DNA of 64,000 bases from Utricularia gibba (GCA_002189035.1 NEEC01000015.1:1364001-1428000); one strand, 5' to 3'. Positions 33,881 to 46,977 are shown, numbered from the stretch's first letter. The notes: generated by a model from the letters alone, not told the origin. A program made the numbers and translations.

Positions 33881-36186
33881 CCACGGACCCTTCCTTCACA
33901 TGATGAATTGGTAATCATCGTCCTTCTGTCAACGTATGGACAATGTGGTCGGAGTTTCGATTTGCCCAAATCGGCCCCTGACACGCTCTTATAAGAAACC
34001 AAATATTCATTTTTTAATTGGATTTTAAATTTAGTACTTCCAAACCGGCAAAATTTGGTAAATGCGTGTGTCAGACTACATTTTTTTTGCAAAATACTGG
34101 AAATTTTTTTTATTGAAAAATTACATGTAATATAAGTTTTCATTTGCAAAATACCTGATTTTTTATTTTTAAATAAAAAAACGTCATAATGGTTATATAC
34201 TTATTTTTTGATGTACATGAATGTTGAATAAAATGATCTTTACATAAAAACAAAAGAGTTTAAAGTATAATGTTTTTAAAAATTATATTAAATAGTAAAA
34301 TTTATTATTAATAAAGATATAAAGAAAACTATAGTAGTAAACTAATTAAAATTTTTTACAAAAATGTAATATAATAAATGATATAAGTTATTTACGAAAT
34401 AAAAAATTAATAATTAATTTTTATATTATTATTCATTTATTTTAATAATAAATGTCACACTCAAATTGTAATAAAAAATAATTTTTTTGTATTTTAAAAT
34501 GATTTTCAAAATAATTAAAATCAAGTATCATATTGAAATGAATAACATTTTTTATTTTATATCAACTATTACAATTATCCAATTTTTTTTTTTGTAATTT
34601 TTACTTATTAATTATTTTCCATACATGTTCAATATCATTTTAAATTAACTGGAAATATTAATTTTTTTTTTAATTAAGTTTATCATTTATTCATTTGAAA
34701 ATTATGAATTAAAAAATGATAACAAGTATTTTATAAAATTTTGAATATGTTATATATGATTTTAAAATTGAAATACCTTTATTTTGCAAACAAACTTATA
34801 AATATAATGTATTTTACAAACAAAAATGAAAAAGTAGGATAATTTGCAAAACAAAGTAAAAGTTCCAATAAAATCTCAATAAAAAACACTGACACATGCA
34901 AAACACTAATTAACTCCTTCAAAACCCCTTCTTCATTGAGGTCAATTTTAGAAATGGTCATCTCTCTTCATTGAAATTTGAAATATGGTCATATCTCAAA
35001 AATTCTTTCCAATTTGACCATCTCGAAAATGACTCATTAAAAGAAAATTATTTTTCATTCAAATACACTGACATGTGAGTGCATATAGATGATATACTGA
35101 ATTTTTTTTAATTGTCTATTTTCAAAGAAAACTTAATTTCGTTGATTAATATATGTAATTACATACTATTGTATATAATGATATAAAATATGTAACAATA
35201 ACAAATGAATTGTTAAATAATTTACAAATACAAAAAAATAACATACTATTATAGTTAATTATATGTAAACATTTTTATAATTAAATTATTAGTGTAAATA
35301 ATCGCATAATTAAATGATATATATTATATATATATATATAATTTATATATCAAATATTAAATCTATTTTTTATATAAAATAAATGGTCAAGAAAAAAATC
35401 GAGATATTTTTCGCCAACTTTGGTTTTCGAATTAACTGTATGTCACACACTTCTGAAAATGTAATAATCCGGAAGAGTTGTGCAGTATCTCTATTATGCA
35501 CTCTTCAAAAATCACTATAATTCAAAAGAGTTTTACAGTTTTAACATAATAAGGAAAATATCAATAATAAGTTAATTATACAATTGTTTATATATAATTA
35601 ACTATAATAGGGTGTTATTATTTTTTTGTATTTGTAAATTATTTAACAATTCATTTGTTATTTTTGCATATTTTATACTATTATATACAATACTATGTAA
35701 TTACATATATTAATCAATGAAATTAGATTTTCTTGGATAATAGACAATTAAAAAAAATTCAATATACCGTGTATATATAATGACATGTCAATGTATTTAA
35801 ATGAATAACGATTTTACTTTAATGGGTCATTTTCGAGATGTCCAAATTACAAAGATTTTTTGAGAGATGGTCATATTTCAAATTTCAATGGAGAGAGATG
35901 CCCATTTCTCAAATTAACTCTCTTACTTGACCTCCTAAAAAGTTAATTGAAGCTCCACCACTATCCCATGCAATGGAACACTGACAGACTGGATTTTGAA
36001 ATCATTTGTTTGGATTCCCTCTTTAAATGTTATGTTGGTCGTGTTGTATGATATTATCTATTTTATGTATTTGATTTTTACAATTTTACGTTTTTTTTTC
36101 ATCTTTTGTTTATCTTTCAAGAATGTCACTCTTTTTCAACTTATTTTAAATTGAGTACGTTTAACTTTAGAATTTCTACTTGACCT
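33881..36186. other. AT-rich spacer between the cystatin copies
   Basis: Apart from the foldback element at 34940-35919 this is AT-rich sequence with long A and T runs. I find no gene. An AT dinucleotide tract lies near 35325-35342, inside the element loop. Confidence 0.5.
34940..35919. mobile_element. Foldback-type non-autonomous element with long terminal inverted repeats
   Basis: The left arm (about 34940-35277) and right arm (about 35580-35919) are inverted copies of each other. For example gaaatggtcatctctcttcattgaaatttgaaatatggtcat reappears as its reverse complement, with a few changes, near the right end. The shared stretch continues through aattgtctatt, ttgattaatatatgtaattacata and aacaaatgaattgttaaataatttacaaata. 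The loop is about 300 bp. No transposase is encoded. I could not identify a clear target-site duplication, so the superfamily (Mutator-like foldback or other) is undetermined. Confidence 0.75.
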
Positions 36187-36562
36187 ACGGGCCTAACAAT
36201 ATAATGAGATTTTATGCTGGTCCAATGGGCCGATGGGTGTTTGGATCATGAGCCGGGGCCCAATAATGGCTTTGCAGGATTACGTGGCCCGTATGTGAGT
36301 TTTTATCTCTGCTTTAGATCATACAAATTTGCATGCAAGATAAGGAGCATCTTCGTGTTTTTTTATTTTCCAAATAAATAATTCTTTTTGTTAGCGATTT
36401 TTAGTTACCAAAACACAACATAAATTTTTAATTATTCAAATGCCCGTTTCCGGGGTGTTATTGAAATCGAGAGAACAGAAGCACGGAATTCAAGACGGCG
36501 GCCCTGACGAGGTGGCCGTAGCAACAGCAACAGATGGTGTAAAATGAAAACCCATTTGGAAG

Positions 36563-36901
36563 TTATTTGGGGTCGAACGAAGTGAGCTGATGAGTATTCT
36601 GTAGGCTGCGGAACACAACAGCCTGGAAGTTCCTCGAAACGCCGCCTTGCCTGGCGCTGATTTGGACGCGGTAATTCGTTCCGGCAACAACTTGGTACTC
36701 CGCGCTCAGAATTTGCACGAGAACAAGAGATCCACCGGTCCTCCTGTTCTGCTCTTGGACCGCGAACACGGCGGCTCTCTGCACCTCCGGATCATTCGGG
36801 GCGATCGGATGCCATCCTCCCAAGGTCCCCTGCCCGAGAGTCTCGCCGTAAAACGACGCCGCCACAATGGAGAACAGTAGGATGACGAGGAAGCGAGACA
36901 T
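36563..36901 (-). CDS. Phytocystatin-like cysteine protease inhibitor, copy 2
   Basis: A single exon encodes 112 residues beginning MSRFLVILLFSIVAASFYGE, a signal peptide. Unlike copy 1, it keeps the N-terminal Gly-Gly followed by Trp (TLGGWHPI), as in cystatin-5-like plant proteins. VFAVQEQN and QVVAG are present. The second-loop Pro-Trp is again missing (RSLQNTHQLTSF), so this loss predates the duplication. The TATA box is at 36963-36970. The product is expected to be secreted. Confidence 0.92.
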   Translation of the reverse strand: MSRFLVILLFSIVAASFYGETLGQGTLGGWHPIAPNDPEVQRAAVFAVQEQNRRTGGSLVLVQILSAEYQVVAGTNYRVQISARQGGVSRNFQAVVFRSLQNTHQLTSFDPK

Positions 36902-36962
36902 TTTGACGTATGCTTTTCTTCACGAGTTCCGTTTGTTTGTGTGTGTAGGATTGGGGGTGTCC

Positions 36963-36970
36963 ATTTTATA
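36963..36970 (-). promoter_or_regulatory. TATA box of cystatin 2
   Basis: TATAAAAT on the minus strand, about 62 bp upstream of the ATG, conserved with copy 1. Confidence 0.65.
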
Positions 36971-37440
36971 GAGACGAATACAAAACATTAATACATATTG
37001 GGTCCTTCATCTATTAAATATTTACACGATGACCCCAACTCTACCCACCGCTTTCGTTCCAACATCACCCGTGTGGGGCCCCCATACCCATCTTATGTCA
37101 AATATTCGAATAAAAGTCAGTTTCCAAATCGAAAATGCCTCTTTATTTTAATCAATCATCTTTAATTCTAAAAAAAAAAAATTTCCAAAAATATTAAAAA
37201 TTTAAATATTCCATTTAATCTCGGCAAAAAAAAAAAAAAAAGATTTGAAATAACAATTAAGTCGAGCTTTCGGCTACCTAATTCTAGTTCATCTTTGGTT
37301 TGACATTTTTTAATACAATGTGTACAACGGACATAGCGATTAAAATATGTCGAAAAAAATAACACAGAAATTACAAAACGAAGACATTCTTTGACCCTTC
37401 CAAGAGATTTCTCAAATTTTCAGCAAATGCAGCTTGTGGA

Positions 37441-39142
37441 GAAACCCTTAGCCCCTGTAGTTAATTTACAAATCTAGCCTTTCAATTTTTATATCCTATA
37501 TATAAAATAAAAATAAGGAAAATGAAATAACCATAATAAAATAAATGATAAAAATGATATCAAAGTTAAATAAAAAAATAAAAAAAAAGGATTTTTATTG
37601 TTTTATATGTAACACAAATCATTTTTTTTTTCGAGTATTGATTCACGCTGACATACATATAAAAAATATAATCAACCCAGCAATTTGTCCTCCTCTTTTC
37701 AGCCTGTACGCAACGCAACCCATGCAATGGGAACCAATACTCGCTTTAATTAACATTCAACGTGACGGTAATGCAGTCACTGGTTTGGATCCCCGTTCTC
37801 CAACCCGAGGGCGTGACTCGGCATAAATTAAATTTATTCCAGTATTAGATTGGACTTAGGGCATGTATAATGGAGCATGACAAATGACTTCATTAACTAA
37901 TAAATTTGGGTGAAATTCATATTTAACTACACAAATTAGACATTTTTGAAAAAAAAAAAATTCACCCAATTATCACTTTACATAAATTAAATTACAAAAT
38001 TTTCAATAAAATATAGTGTAGTTAACCATTTATCATTTATCAAATATTTTAAGTCTATATTTAATACAACTTTTTCAAAGACACAAATTACTTTTAATTT
38101 TTGATTTTTTCAAATTTACATCATTCATGATAAAAGATATTTCAAACTGAAATTATTTTTATAAATTCAATCAACATTTAATTCTGAATTAAAAAATATA
38201 TATGTATTAGATTTGTAATTAAAGATTTCATATTTTAATATATAAATAATCACTATATTAAAATATGCTGAATAAGTTGTGGGCTGAAGGGCGATTGGTG
38301 TGTAAGTGATGTCAGAGTAGAGATTTTGAGCCAATCCAAGGGTGAAATCGTCCAATTGATAAAAAAGCCCTAGTCTTGTGCTGCCTGTTCCTATATGCTC
38401 GCAGTCGTTCGCCCATTTGGAAATCGTACGCTTTCTTCTCGCGCGGCCGTAGAGCGGTAGAACCTATCTTCCCTCTGGGAAATCGTCTGTGTGTTTCGAT
38501 TTGATTCCATATATTGATTTATCTTCTTGTTTCGAGAGGCTGATTTGCTTGATTTCTCATTCTGTTGACGGGAAATATGTCGAATTAGATCGATCTTCGT
38601 TTTAGGAGCTGGCGTTCTCGATCTCGGGTTAGGGAATGCTAGATGCTTGATTTTTGTGTCTGATGACGAGATCTGATGTTAGATCGGTTTGTTGTTGTAC
38701 ATCAGGATCCTAGATCTGGTTTGTGGGGCGTTCCTCACATTTCAGTGGGTAACGTATGCGATGCTTGTGTCCTGTGTGCGTTGTGAACTGCAGAAATGAG
38801 ATAGATCTGTAATCGTAGCAGTGCCTTTTTAGTGGAAATGCTCCAACTGGTGGATACGTTTTTTTTTTTTTCACATCGTGATGTTTTACTGGTTTTTATA
38901 TGCTGAATAGTTGCTTCCGCGAACCTTCAACGATGAATTGCCTCATTAATTTTTAATTGCGCATTTTCAACCCTCACACTAGCTTACCTTTTAAAAGAAT
39001 ATGTTCTGAGATTCTATTTTACTTCGATCATGGATGTGAGGTTTTATCTGTGAATTGGATGATAATGGTATCGTATTGTGTTCTTGCTAACTAGTTGATC
39101 TCTCTCTCTCTCGCTCTGAAGGTCACTGAGTCCACCGTGAGC
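37441..39142. other. Intergenic region and leader of the ADP/ATP carrier gene
   Basis: 37500-38300 is AT-rich without a gene. From about 38370 (agccctagtcttgtgctgcc) the composition changes to a leader/intron type. A CT repeat at 39100-39115 precedes the coding exon. A 5' UTR intron is likely but I cannot fix its borders. Confidence 0.45.
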
Positions 39143-40502
39143 ATGGAAGATAGTGTGCGATATCCATCTGTACTTCAGAAGATACATGGGCGGTCTCATC
39201 TTTTAACACGCGCTGCTCCTCGCGTGCAGCCTGGGAATGCGAGTTTGAACTATCTGAATGGTGGATTCACCAATAGTGGGCTGCGTAGTATATGCTGCCC
39301 ATCAATTTATGGGTATGGAAATGAAGTATTTTCATCTGCCTCACCAATCCTTGTTCAGGCTCCAGTGGAAAAAGGAAAAGGCTTCAACAGTTTTATGGTG
39401 GATTTCCTAATGGGGGGAGTTTCTGCGGCGGTTTCCAAGACTGCTGCTGCCCCTATTGAGAGAGTTAAACTCTTGATTCAGAATCAGGATGAGATGATCA
39501 GGGCTGGTCGCCTATCGGAACCTTATAAGGGTATCTCAGACTGCTTTGGAAGAACTATTAAGGATGAAGGAGCGCTTGCTCTATGGAGAGGCAATACGGC
39601 CAATGTTATTAGATATTTTCCTACTCAGGTCTACTAGCTATTTACTGATTTTTCTTCTTAAATAATCCTTTGTTCACCGTTTATGCTACTATAGAATTCT
39701 TTTAATTACTGATATTGGCCCATTAGAGCTTTTAATAATGCCTCTGCTGTGATCATCTTTAGGCCCTCAACTTTGCTTTTAAAGATTACTTCAAGAGAAT
39801 GTTCAATTTCAAGAAAGATAAAGATGGATACTGGAAGTGGTTTGCTGGAAACTTGGCATCTGGTGGCCTTGCTGGTGCATCCTCTCTGCTGTTTGTGTAC
39901 TCCCTCGATTATGCCCGAACAAGGTTGGCAAATGATGCCAAGTCTGCCAAAAAGGGTGGTGAAAGGCAGTTTAATGGCCTGGTCGACGTCTACAGAAAAA
40001 CAGTTGCGTCTGATGGCATTGCTGGACTTTACCGGGGTTTTAGTATTTCTTGTGTTGGGATCATTGTCTACCGTGGTCTCTATTTTGGGATGTACGATTC
40101 TCTCAAGCCGGTTGTCCTAGTTGGTGGGCTGCAGGTGCGTTTTATTACAATAAGCTTGAAAATAGAATGGCAGCTTAATGTTGACACGACTTTATGTCAC
40201 AGGACAACTTCTTAGCTAGTTTCTTGCTGGGATGGGGTATCACCATCGGTGCTGGCTTGGCTTCCTACCCAATCGACACTGTCCGTAGAAGAATGATGAT
40301 GACCTCGGGGGAGGCCGTCAAGTACAAGAGCTCCTTGGATGCGTTTAACCAGATTGTCAAGAAAGAGGGCACCAAATCACTTTTCAAGGGTGCTGGAGCC
40401 AACATCCTGAGAGCGGTTGCTGGTGCTGGTGTGCTTGCTGGTTATGACAAGCTGCAGGTCATAGTATTCGGCAAGAAATACGGATCTGGTGGTGGCGGCT
40501 AA
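39143..40502 (+). CDS. AAC: Mitochondrial ADP/ATP carrier (adenine nucleotide translocator)
   Basis: This carrier exchanges matrix ATP for cytosolic ADP across the inner mitochondrial membrane. Exons 39143-39628, 39763-40134 and 40203-40502 join in phase to 1158 nt, or 385 residues. A plant-type N-terminal extension of about 80 residues precedes the carrier domain ([20 protein letters not shown]). Three carrier repeats show PIERVK (104-109), SLDYARTR and [12 protein letters not shown] (308-319); the last contains RRRMMM, diagnostic of ADP/ATP carriers. The C-terminus is [10 protein letters not shown]. Nothing is truncated. The 5' leader carries pyrimidine-rich sequence typical of a highly expressed housekeeping gene. 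Confidence 0.97.
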
Positions 40503-40762
40503 TAACCCGTTTATGGTGATGATGATGATAAATGCGCAGTAGCGGCTTCTGCTTTCGTTGCTGCACGTTGGAATAATATTTTATGGAACAACCTGTTTTT
40601 GTTTGTCGCCCTCTTTTCAAAACCATTCCTGTTGTGGCTTTGGCTTACAGGTGAAAGACAAGACAATTCTAGTCATTGCCTTGGAGAACCCGAGTCAGTC
40701 TCCAGGAGAACCTGGAGAATAAACCCATTAGTCATTCCTGTGATTTTTATTTGGTGGTGTTG

Positions 40763-41165
40763 TTCACCATTTTGGACTGGGGTGCATTCCCATGTTTCAA
40801 CAGGCACAAAAGCAAGTGCCTTTTCTTGCCATGATCCCTTGCAGGTTTGATGCATAGTGAACCACAATCTCATAAGGTTCAATCATCTCTTCAGTTTTTT
40901 TTGTTGAACAACGCATGTTCCAGAGGATCCAGAGCATGCGGGCACCTGTTATGAGTAGTTACACCAGTTCACCATTCTGGACTGGAGTTCATTCCCATAT
41001 TTCAACAGGCACAAAAGCAAGTGCCTTTTCTTGCCGTAATCGCTTGCAGGTTTGATGCAGAGTGAACCAGAATCTCAATAGGTTCAATCATCTCTTTAGT
41101 TTTTTGTGTTTAACAAGCCCCAAGTTGCAGGAGATCGACAAGTAGGAAACCATGCGGGCACGTTT
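40763..41165 (+). repeat. Two-copy tandem duplication downstream of the ADP/ATP carrier
   Basis: The block 40763-40951 (gttcaccat...tttcaacaggcacaaaagcaagtgccttttcttgcc...) recurs at 40967-41165, an offset of about 204 bp, with scattered substitutions. The first copy probably overlaps the carrier 3' UTR. A faint third start (gagtagttacatcagttcc) lies near 41350. Confidence 0.8.
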
Positions 41166-44100
41166 TAAGAGCAAGGCTGTTGAATACTTTAGATGATTAT
41201 AACAATATTTTTATTTATAATTGAATACTTGTAGCATGTTTAAGATATAAATAATTATACCCATTTAAAATGAATTAAAGTTAACATGAATGAGGTACTT
41301 TTGAATAAATTATTAAATAATATTAATTAATTATATTTTGCACCCTAGGCTAAGAGTAGTTACATCAGTTCCATTGCAGTCGCCTCCAATGACCATGCCC
41401 ACCTCCACTGAATTTAATGGGGCGCAAGAATGTGATGGATGGTCCATTTTTCGAGTTGTGAGCACCTTATCAGCGTATACTGCACTGCGCCACTAAAGCA
41501 AATCAGCGGGAGCTCTGCCTGAGAGACTTGTGAAGATGGAGATATTATTAGCTAGCAATCCCATTGCACAACAACCCACAAACTCACTCTCAGTAATTGG
41601 TTAAATTATTGAAAAGAAACACACATATGGTTGACGTGGCAAATAGTTGGGGTGTCATTGTAGCCGTAAATGGCTCTGGTTCAGATTTACATTAACCCTT
41701 CTGGTCCACTTTTTCAATGGACCAGGGCCCATTTGATCAGCCATGCCACATTCTACAAATAATAAAAAAAAAAGGGCAGAAGAGCATTGAAAATTCAGCC
41801 GCCAGGAGCTTCCCTCTTTCCGGCGGAGTCGACTGTCACCGCAGCAGGCTGGCCCGGCGCCGCGCCGACTCTTGGACCCGTCGCCCTAAATGAGAATTAA
41901 TGTCCATTTCCATTAATTTATTTGTAATGGTGGAAAACAAACCTTTAGATAATTGAACTTAGGGGTAAAATGTATTTTTATAAACCCAAAATATTAAATT
42001 ATGTTGTTGGCTACACCCATTAATTGAAAAAAAATATAACATATGGAAAACAAACAAACCCGTCAACCCCAACTGGATAACCAATCATACTCGATGACAT
42101 GATTATTTTAAATCTATCAATTAAACTAACTAAAAAAAATAGGCTAGGAAAAAAATGCATTTTTTTTTTTACTTTCTCTAGAACATGTGTCATGTGCCAT
42201 CAACTTAGTAGCATGGGAGGAGTTGGATTTCTCAAAGCCGGGTCCCTCCCCTCCTATAGATGTGGGTTAAATTTCGCCCTCATCCACAGTTAATGCGATT
42301 TTCCGTCCTGGAAAGTGAAAACACCACTCCTGATTTTGGTTTCTCCAGTCTCTACATTTTCTTAGGTACCCATCTCTTGAGTTTGATGTCCTTAGGAAAC
42401 CTCATTCCGATTGTGTGTTTTGGTTCCCAGTTTTTTGAATTTCTATGAACAGACATGTTGTAGATTATGTTAAAATACATAATTACATATCGAAAAATAA
42501 AATTAAAATAATTTAGTATATAAAAAATTACATATTATAATTAATCGATTGAATTTAATTTTTTTATTATAATTTATCTTTATTATATACTTGAACTTTA
42601 TGTATATGTTTATATGATCTTGAATTTCAACAGATTAGAGCTGAGAATTACAACCCAGACAGCGATCACTCAATCCCTGTGGTTCACTAAACATCAAATA
42701 TTAATGATTTAACTCTTTTTTTCTGCGCACACTTGAGGGTTTTCACCAGTTAACAGAGAATTCGTTCAGCCGCCCAGATTTGCAAGGCGCCATGAAAAGT
42801 CCTCCTCCCTTTTTTTTACGGAATGCAAGCTTCGATCTTGGAGATTTTCTGGAGATGAGACAACGAAGAAGAAGCTGTCAAGTTCTGGTGAAAGGGTAAA
42901 ATGTTAAAACCTCCGAACGTTGATGAGGTGAGTTGTATTAATTGAGTCAACATGCATAAAAATTATAGTTCATGAAGTAACGATTCAACAACCGACAAGT
43001 TTTATAAATTGATTTGCACCATAAATTGACTTGACTTGAATTCTTGAAATATAAATATCGTATTTAATCTAAAAAGTGTTGATCATAAATTATGAAAGAA
43101 AACAACATCACAATTTATGTAACACAACATGTGTTCTAACCAGTATTTATTATAATTTTTTTAAAAAAAGCAATAGTCTAATATCACATTTACAGTACCA
43201 TGTTTGTGCATGATTAAAAAATATATAACTCATAAGTCACTATTACTTATTCTGAACGAATCAACTCATAAGTTATTCTTGTCAAATCATATTCATACTC
43301 AAAGCTAGTTTTATCTACAATATGCATGGGTTCATTAAATTTATCTAATAATAAATTTATTCATCTTTATTTATTTAAGTTAAATAGAATAAAATTTTTA
43401 CAAATGTTCATTTATTTAATATTTATGAATATTCACAAAATGTATATATTTATTTGTATTAGTAGTATATATTTGAAATTAATTAAAAAATATATATTTT
43501 TTATAATTTAAATTTAAATATAAAATATTATGCCTAATATATTTATAATAAAATATATCAAAATAAAAATAACTTTATATAAATTTTGGAAATGAAATAT
43601 AAGTACCATGCTATTTTTATTCTCATTTATTTCACTTGCTTCAAAATATATGATCACAAGTCTTGTGTTATCGTTAAACTCTAACTTGATTTAACAAAAA
43701 TATAATTATTTTTTAAGTAAATAAATATAAATATAAATATATATATTTTTTGTATTGCAAGGTGGAATTAAAAGAATTAAACATTATTTTCATGTTTATA
43801 TTTTATTATATAAAGTAAGTTCACCCACATGCAGTGCAAAATAACATTTCAAATAATAAAAATGATAAAAAAAATCATTTATAACTCAATTATCAATATT
43901 AAAAGTAATTTGTAAAATCATACATTTCACGGTATTTATCTTAAACCAACTTAAATTATCAAAATTTTATATACTATTAATATTACAATTGAATCAAATT
44001 TGTTTGTTTTTAAATTAATCAAACAATATTTGATTTATATTTTCTTATTTAAATAAAAATAAATAATTTTAATCCAATCCAATACAAGTATTCTAATACA

Positions 44101-44194
44101 AGTTGGTGTTTGGTTATAACACCCCTCATACGAAACCAAGGCGTAGATTACTTGAAAACACGATCGCCAAATTAAAGGAAGTATCAGAAACGCC
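41166..44194. other. AT-rich intergenic region
   Basis: I see no supportable gene. A GC-rich spot lies at 41810-41890 (ccggcgccgcgccgac). Short ORFs at 42099-42448 have no motif. 42960-44100 is very AT-rich. Confidence 0.5.
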
Positions 44195-46028
44195 ATGGCT
44201 CAAGAGCAGAAGCAAGATGAAGAAACAATGGCGGCGGCGCCGGAGGAGCCTGTTAGCCCAACCGCCATGTACCTGAAAAGCTCCAAGCTCTCCCTCACTG
44301 TTCTCGCCGTTATGGAAATGGAAACCCCAATTGATGATTCCAGATCCATTGCTCTCCTCGGAGATCTCTTCTTGCCCATCAATCCTCGTTTTTCTTCTAT
44401 AATGGTTCCTTAAATATTCTCTCCTTCTTCATTTTTCAGACATTATGAAATGCAGAATTGTCTACTTTGTTGTCATAATCGAAACTTAGAATCAGGAGCG
44501 CGACTAGATCAGATGGATGGTATAAGCTAAACGTTTGTTGGTTTTTTTTTGTTGCAAATTTGCAGGTGAAAGAGAGTAAGCGAGTGAAGAAGTGGAAGAG
44601 AGTGCCTGTAAACATTCAAGACCATCTAAAAGTTGCCGAGTTTCCGGAGGGCAAGTCGCCGGAGTATTACGGCGAGTGTTTCAAGGAGTATCTTTCGACG
44701 ATCGCAGCGGAGCCTTTCCCGGAGAACCGTCCACTTTGGGAGATGCACGTCGTGAAGTATCCGACAAAAGACGCTGCCGGGTACCTTGTTTTCAAGTTCC
44801 ACCACTCGTTAGGCGACGGATACTCCCTCATGGGTGCACTTTTGTCGTGTTTCAAGAGGTTTGACGATCCCACGCTGCCTCTCACGCTACCCTCGCGGCA
44901 GTCGGCGGCCAAAGGTCACGATGCAGTCGGCTTCCTCCACCGTGCGCGACGCTTTCTTCTGGGTCTAGTATATACTCCATCGGATTTTGTCTTCGGAGTC
45001 ATAAGGAGCACCTTCCTGATCGACGATACATCTCCGATCCGATCCGCGGAAGCCCAAAATAAACCCATCGTTACAACAACCACCACATTCTCCATTGATG
45101 AGTTCAAGAAAATCACTACAAAACTTCAAGCGGTAACATCGTTTTTTTAAATGTCAAATATGTAATAAATGCCCTTTTTTTTCCAGAATCGAAGGTTTTT
45201 TGTTCTTGTGTGATTGGTTGCAGACGATCAATGATGTATTGACGGGAGTAGTCATTCTTGGAACACGTTTGTACATGCAACAAGTTGATCAGGAGTCATT
45301 GAAGTCGACGACAACAGCACTGGTGCTTCTCAACACTCGAGCTCTCCAAGGCTACAAGACGATAGATGAGATGGTCAAACCGGAGTCGAAGACGCCATGG
45401 GGAAACCGCTTCGCTTTTCTTCATGTTCCGATTCCGAAGCTCACCTCCAGTGAGTTGAAAAACCCCTCTGTTTCGTGACCAACGCTCGGAAAATGATAAA
45501 GCGACAGCGGAACTCCGGCGCGGTTCATCTCACCGGCCAACTTCTTGAACTCATCCGAAAACTCAGCGGCCCCGAGGTAACTACCGCTCTCTCTGTCTGA
45601 TGTATGAGATGGCTTCTTTAGAATTTCCACAAGACTTCTGTCTGCTTCACAGGCCACTGCCAAATACATCCATGGGACACTGCAAAACACGAGCATGGCG
45701 ATTTCCAATATCATCGGCCCGGTGGAGAAGATGGTTATCGATGATCATCCCATCAAAGGATTTTACTTCATCGTCAACGGCCCCCCTCAGGTGAGCTTAA
45801 AGCTACAGCCATCCTTCCCACTTCGAACACTCTTTCTGCGCACAGCGTTGGCCAATGGAAAGTGAGATTTTGATGTTGCAGAGCCTATCAGTGACTGTGA
45901 TGAGCTACATGGGAAGTCTGCGCGTGGCCATGACTGTGGAGAAGGGCTTCATCGATCAAGAAAAGTACAAGGCCTGCGTTGAGAGCGCTTTCAAAGCCAT
46001 ATCGAATGCAGCAGCTCTTCAGCTCTAA
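44195..46028 (+). CDS. WSD1-like wax ester synthase/diacylglycerol acyltransferase, frameshifted by one missing base
   Basis: WSD1-type enzymes esterify fatty alcohols or diacylglycerol with acyl-CoA, usually at the ER, for cuticular wax or storage lipid. Exons are 44195-44404, 44566-45132, 45224-45576, 45653-45790 and 45882-46028. The catalytic HHxxxDG motif is HHSLGDG (H149, H150, D154). Other family blocks are PTAMYLKSSKLSL, PLWEMHVV, NIIGPVEKMVIDDHPIKGFYF and YMGSLRVAMTVEKGFID. In exon 3 the frame breaks in SELKNP (about 45458-45466: five A then four C). One extra base gives NPLCFVTNARKMIKRQRNS, which continues in family register, and the total becomes 1416 nt, or 471 residues. As printed, translation stops at 45478. 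All other junctions are in phase. Confidence 0.9.
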
Positions 46029-46977
46029 GCAATAAGGATCCCAAAACCAGATTTCCAGTTCACATCTGCTTCCGATATTCGTGTGATGTATCAACCAAAA
46101 CTTGAAGTAAAGAGTCCAGTAGCAATGTCATAGATACAGGCCCAGTCCACCAAAAATCACTCTATAATTAATTTTATCAGAATTATATATGTTTAAAATT
46201 ATTTTTATAGAATGATTATTATAAAATAAATTCATGTTTTAAGTATTAAAAATAAAAATTGATTTTAATAATTAAATGATATATTTATTCATATTTATTA
46301 ATAATTATAGTTTATAAATTTATAATTTAAAATTTTTTTCCATATACCATTTATATTATAAAAATATTATAATTTTTAAATTATAATTTAAATATATTTA
46401 TATTAAAATTATAAATTTAAAAATTAAGATAATTAAATGAATTATAATAATATTAATTATACATATTTAAAAAAGGTATAATTATGATTTCGATTTTAGA
46501 ATTATTTTTCGAAAATCAATTCTCATCAAAAACCAATTTTAGATATTACAATATCGTATAAAAAATATGAATTATAATATTTTCAAATTTATTGAATTAT
46601 ATTTGGTGTAAAAAGACATGAATGTGGCGTCATAAAGACACATTTGGAAAATTAAGCACGTTGTTAATTCCCACAACCGAAGATGAGCTTGTCGTCAACA
46701 CCATGAAAAGTAAAAACCATGACTCTTGGATTTCATTGCCTACGGCACGGACACTTGTTCAGGATGAAATACAAAAAAAAATCGCAACTCCACGTTGGGA
46801 CGTGTCTTAAGGGCTAAGTTTCAATCTTGGACACGTTTGTGGCCGTGATTTGGTTTGAAAACAAACACTTTTTCTTGGACACCTTTGCCGTCTTTTGCTT
46901 TGGGCTTTTCTCTCAATATTGTACAAGAAGAGCCTATTGCCATCTGGTTCTTTCTCATTCTCTGTCCCCTGAAGGAA
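46029..46977. other. AT-rich spacer between WSD1-like and LEA_2 genes
   Basis: 46140-46620 is highly AT-rich and mildly self-complementary (aattatttttatagaatgatt type runs), possibly a degraded MITE, but I could not define termini. 46620-46977 holds the leader of the next gene. Confidence 0.4.

Larger units (their letters stand above)
36187..37440 (-). repeat. Tandem duplicated segment, copy 2 (with cystatin 2)
   Basis: This is the partner of 32700-33880. Similarity includes the downstream gccgatgggtgttt.ggatcatg stretch, the coding region, the TATA box and about 500 bp of upstream sequence. Copy 2 has extra bases, mostly A/T runs. Confidence 0.75.

Noticed and set aside
45448..45480. Real intron starting at GTGAGT in the WSD1-like gene
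   Set aside because: Splicing here would remove family-conserved residues (SELKNPL.FV) and no fitting acceptor follows closely; a one-base error is simpler.
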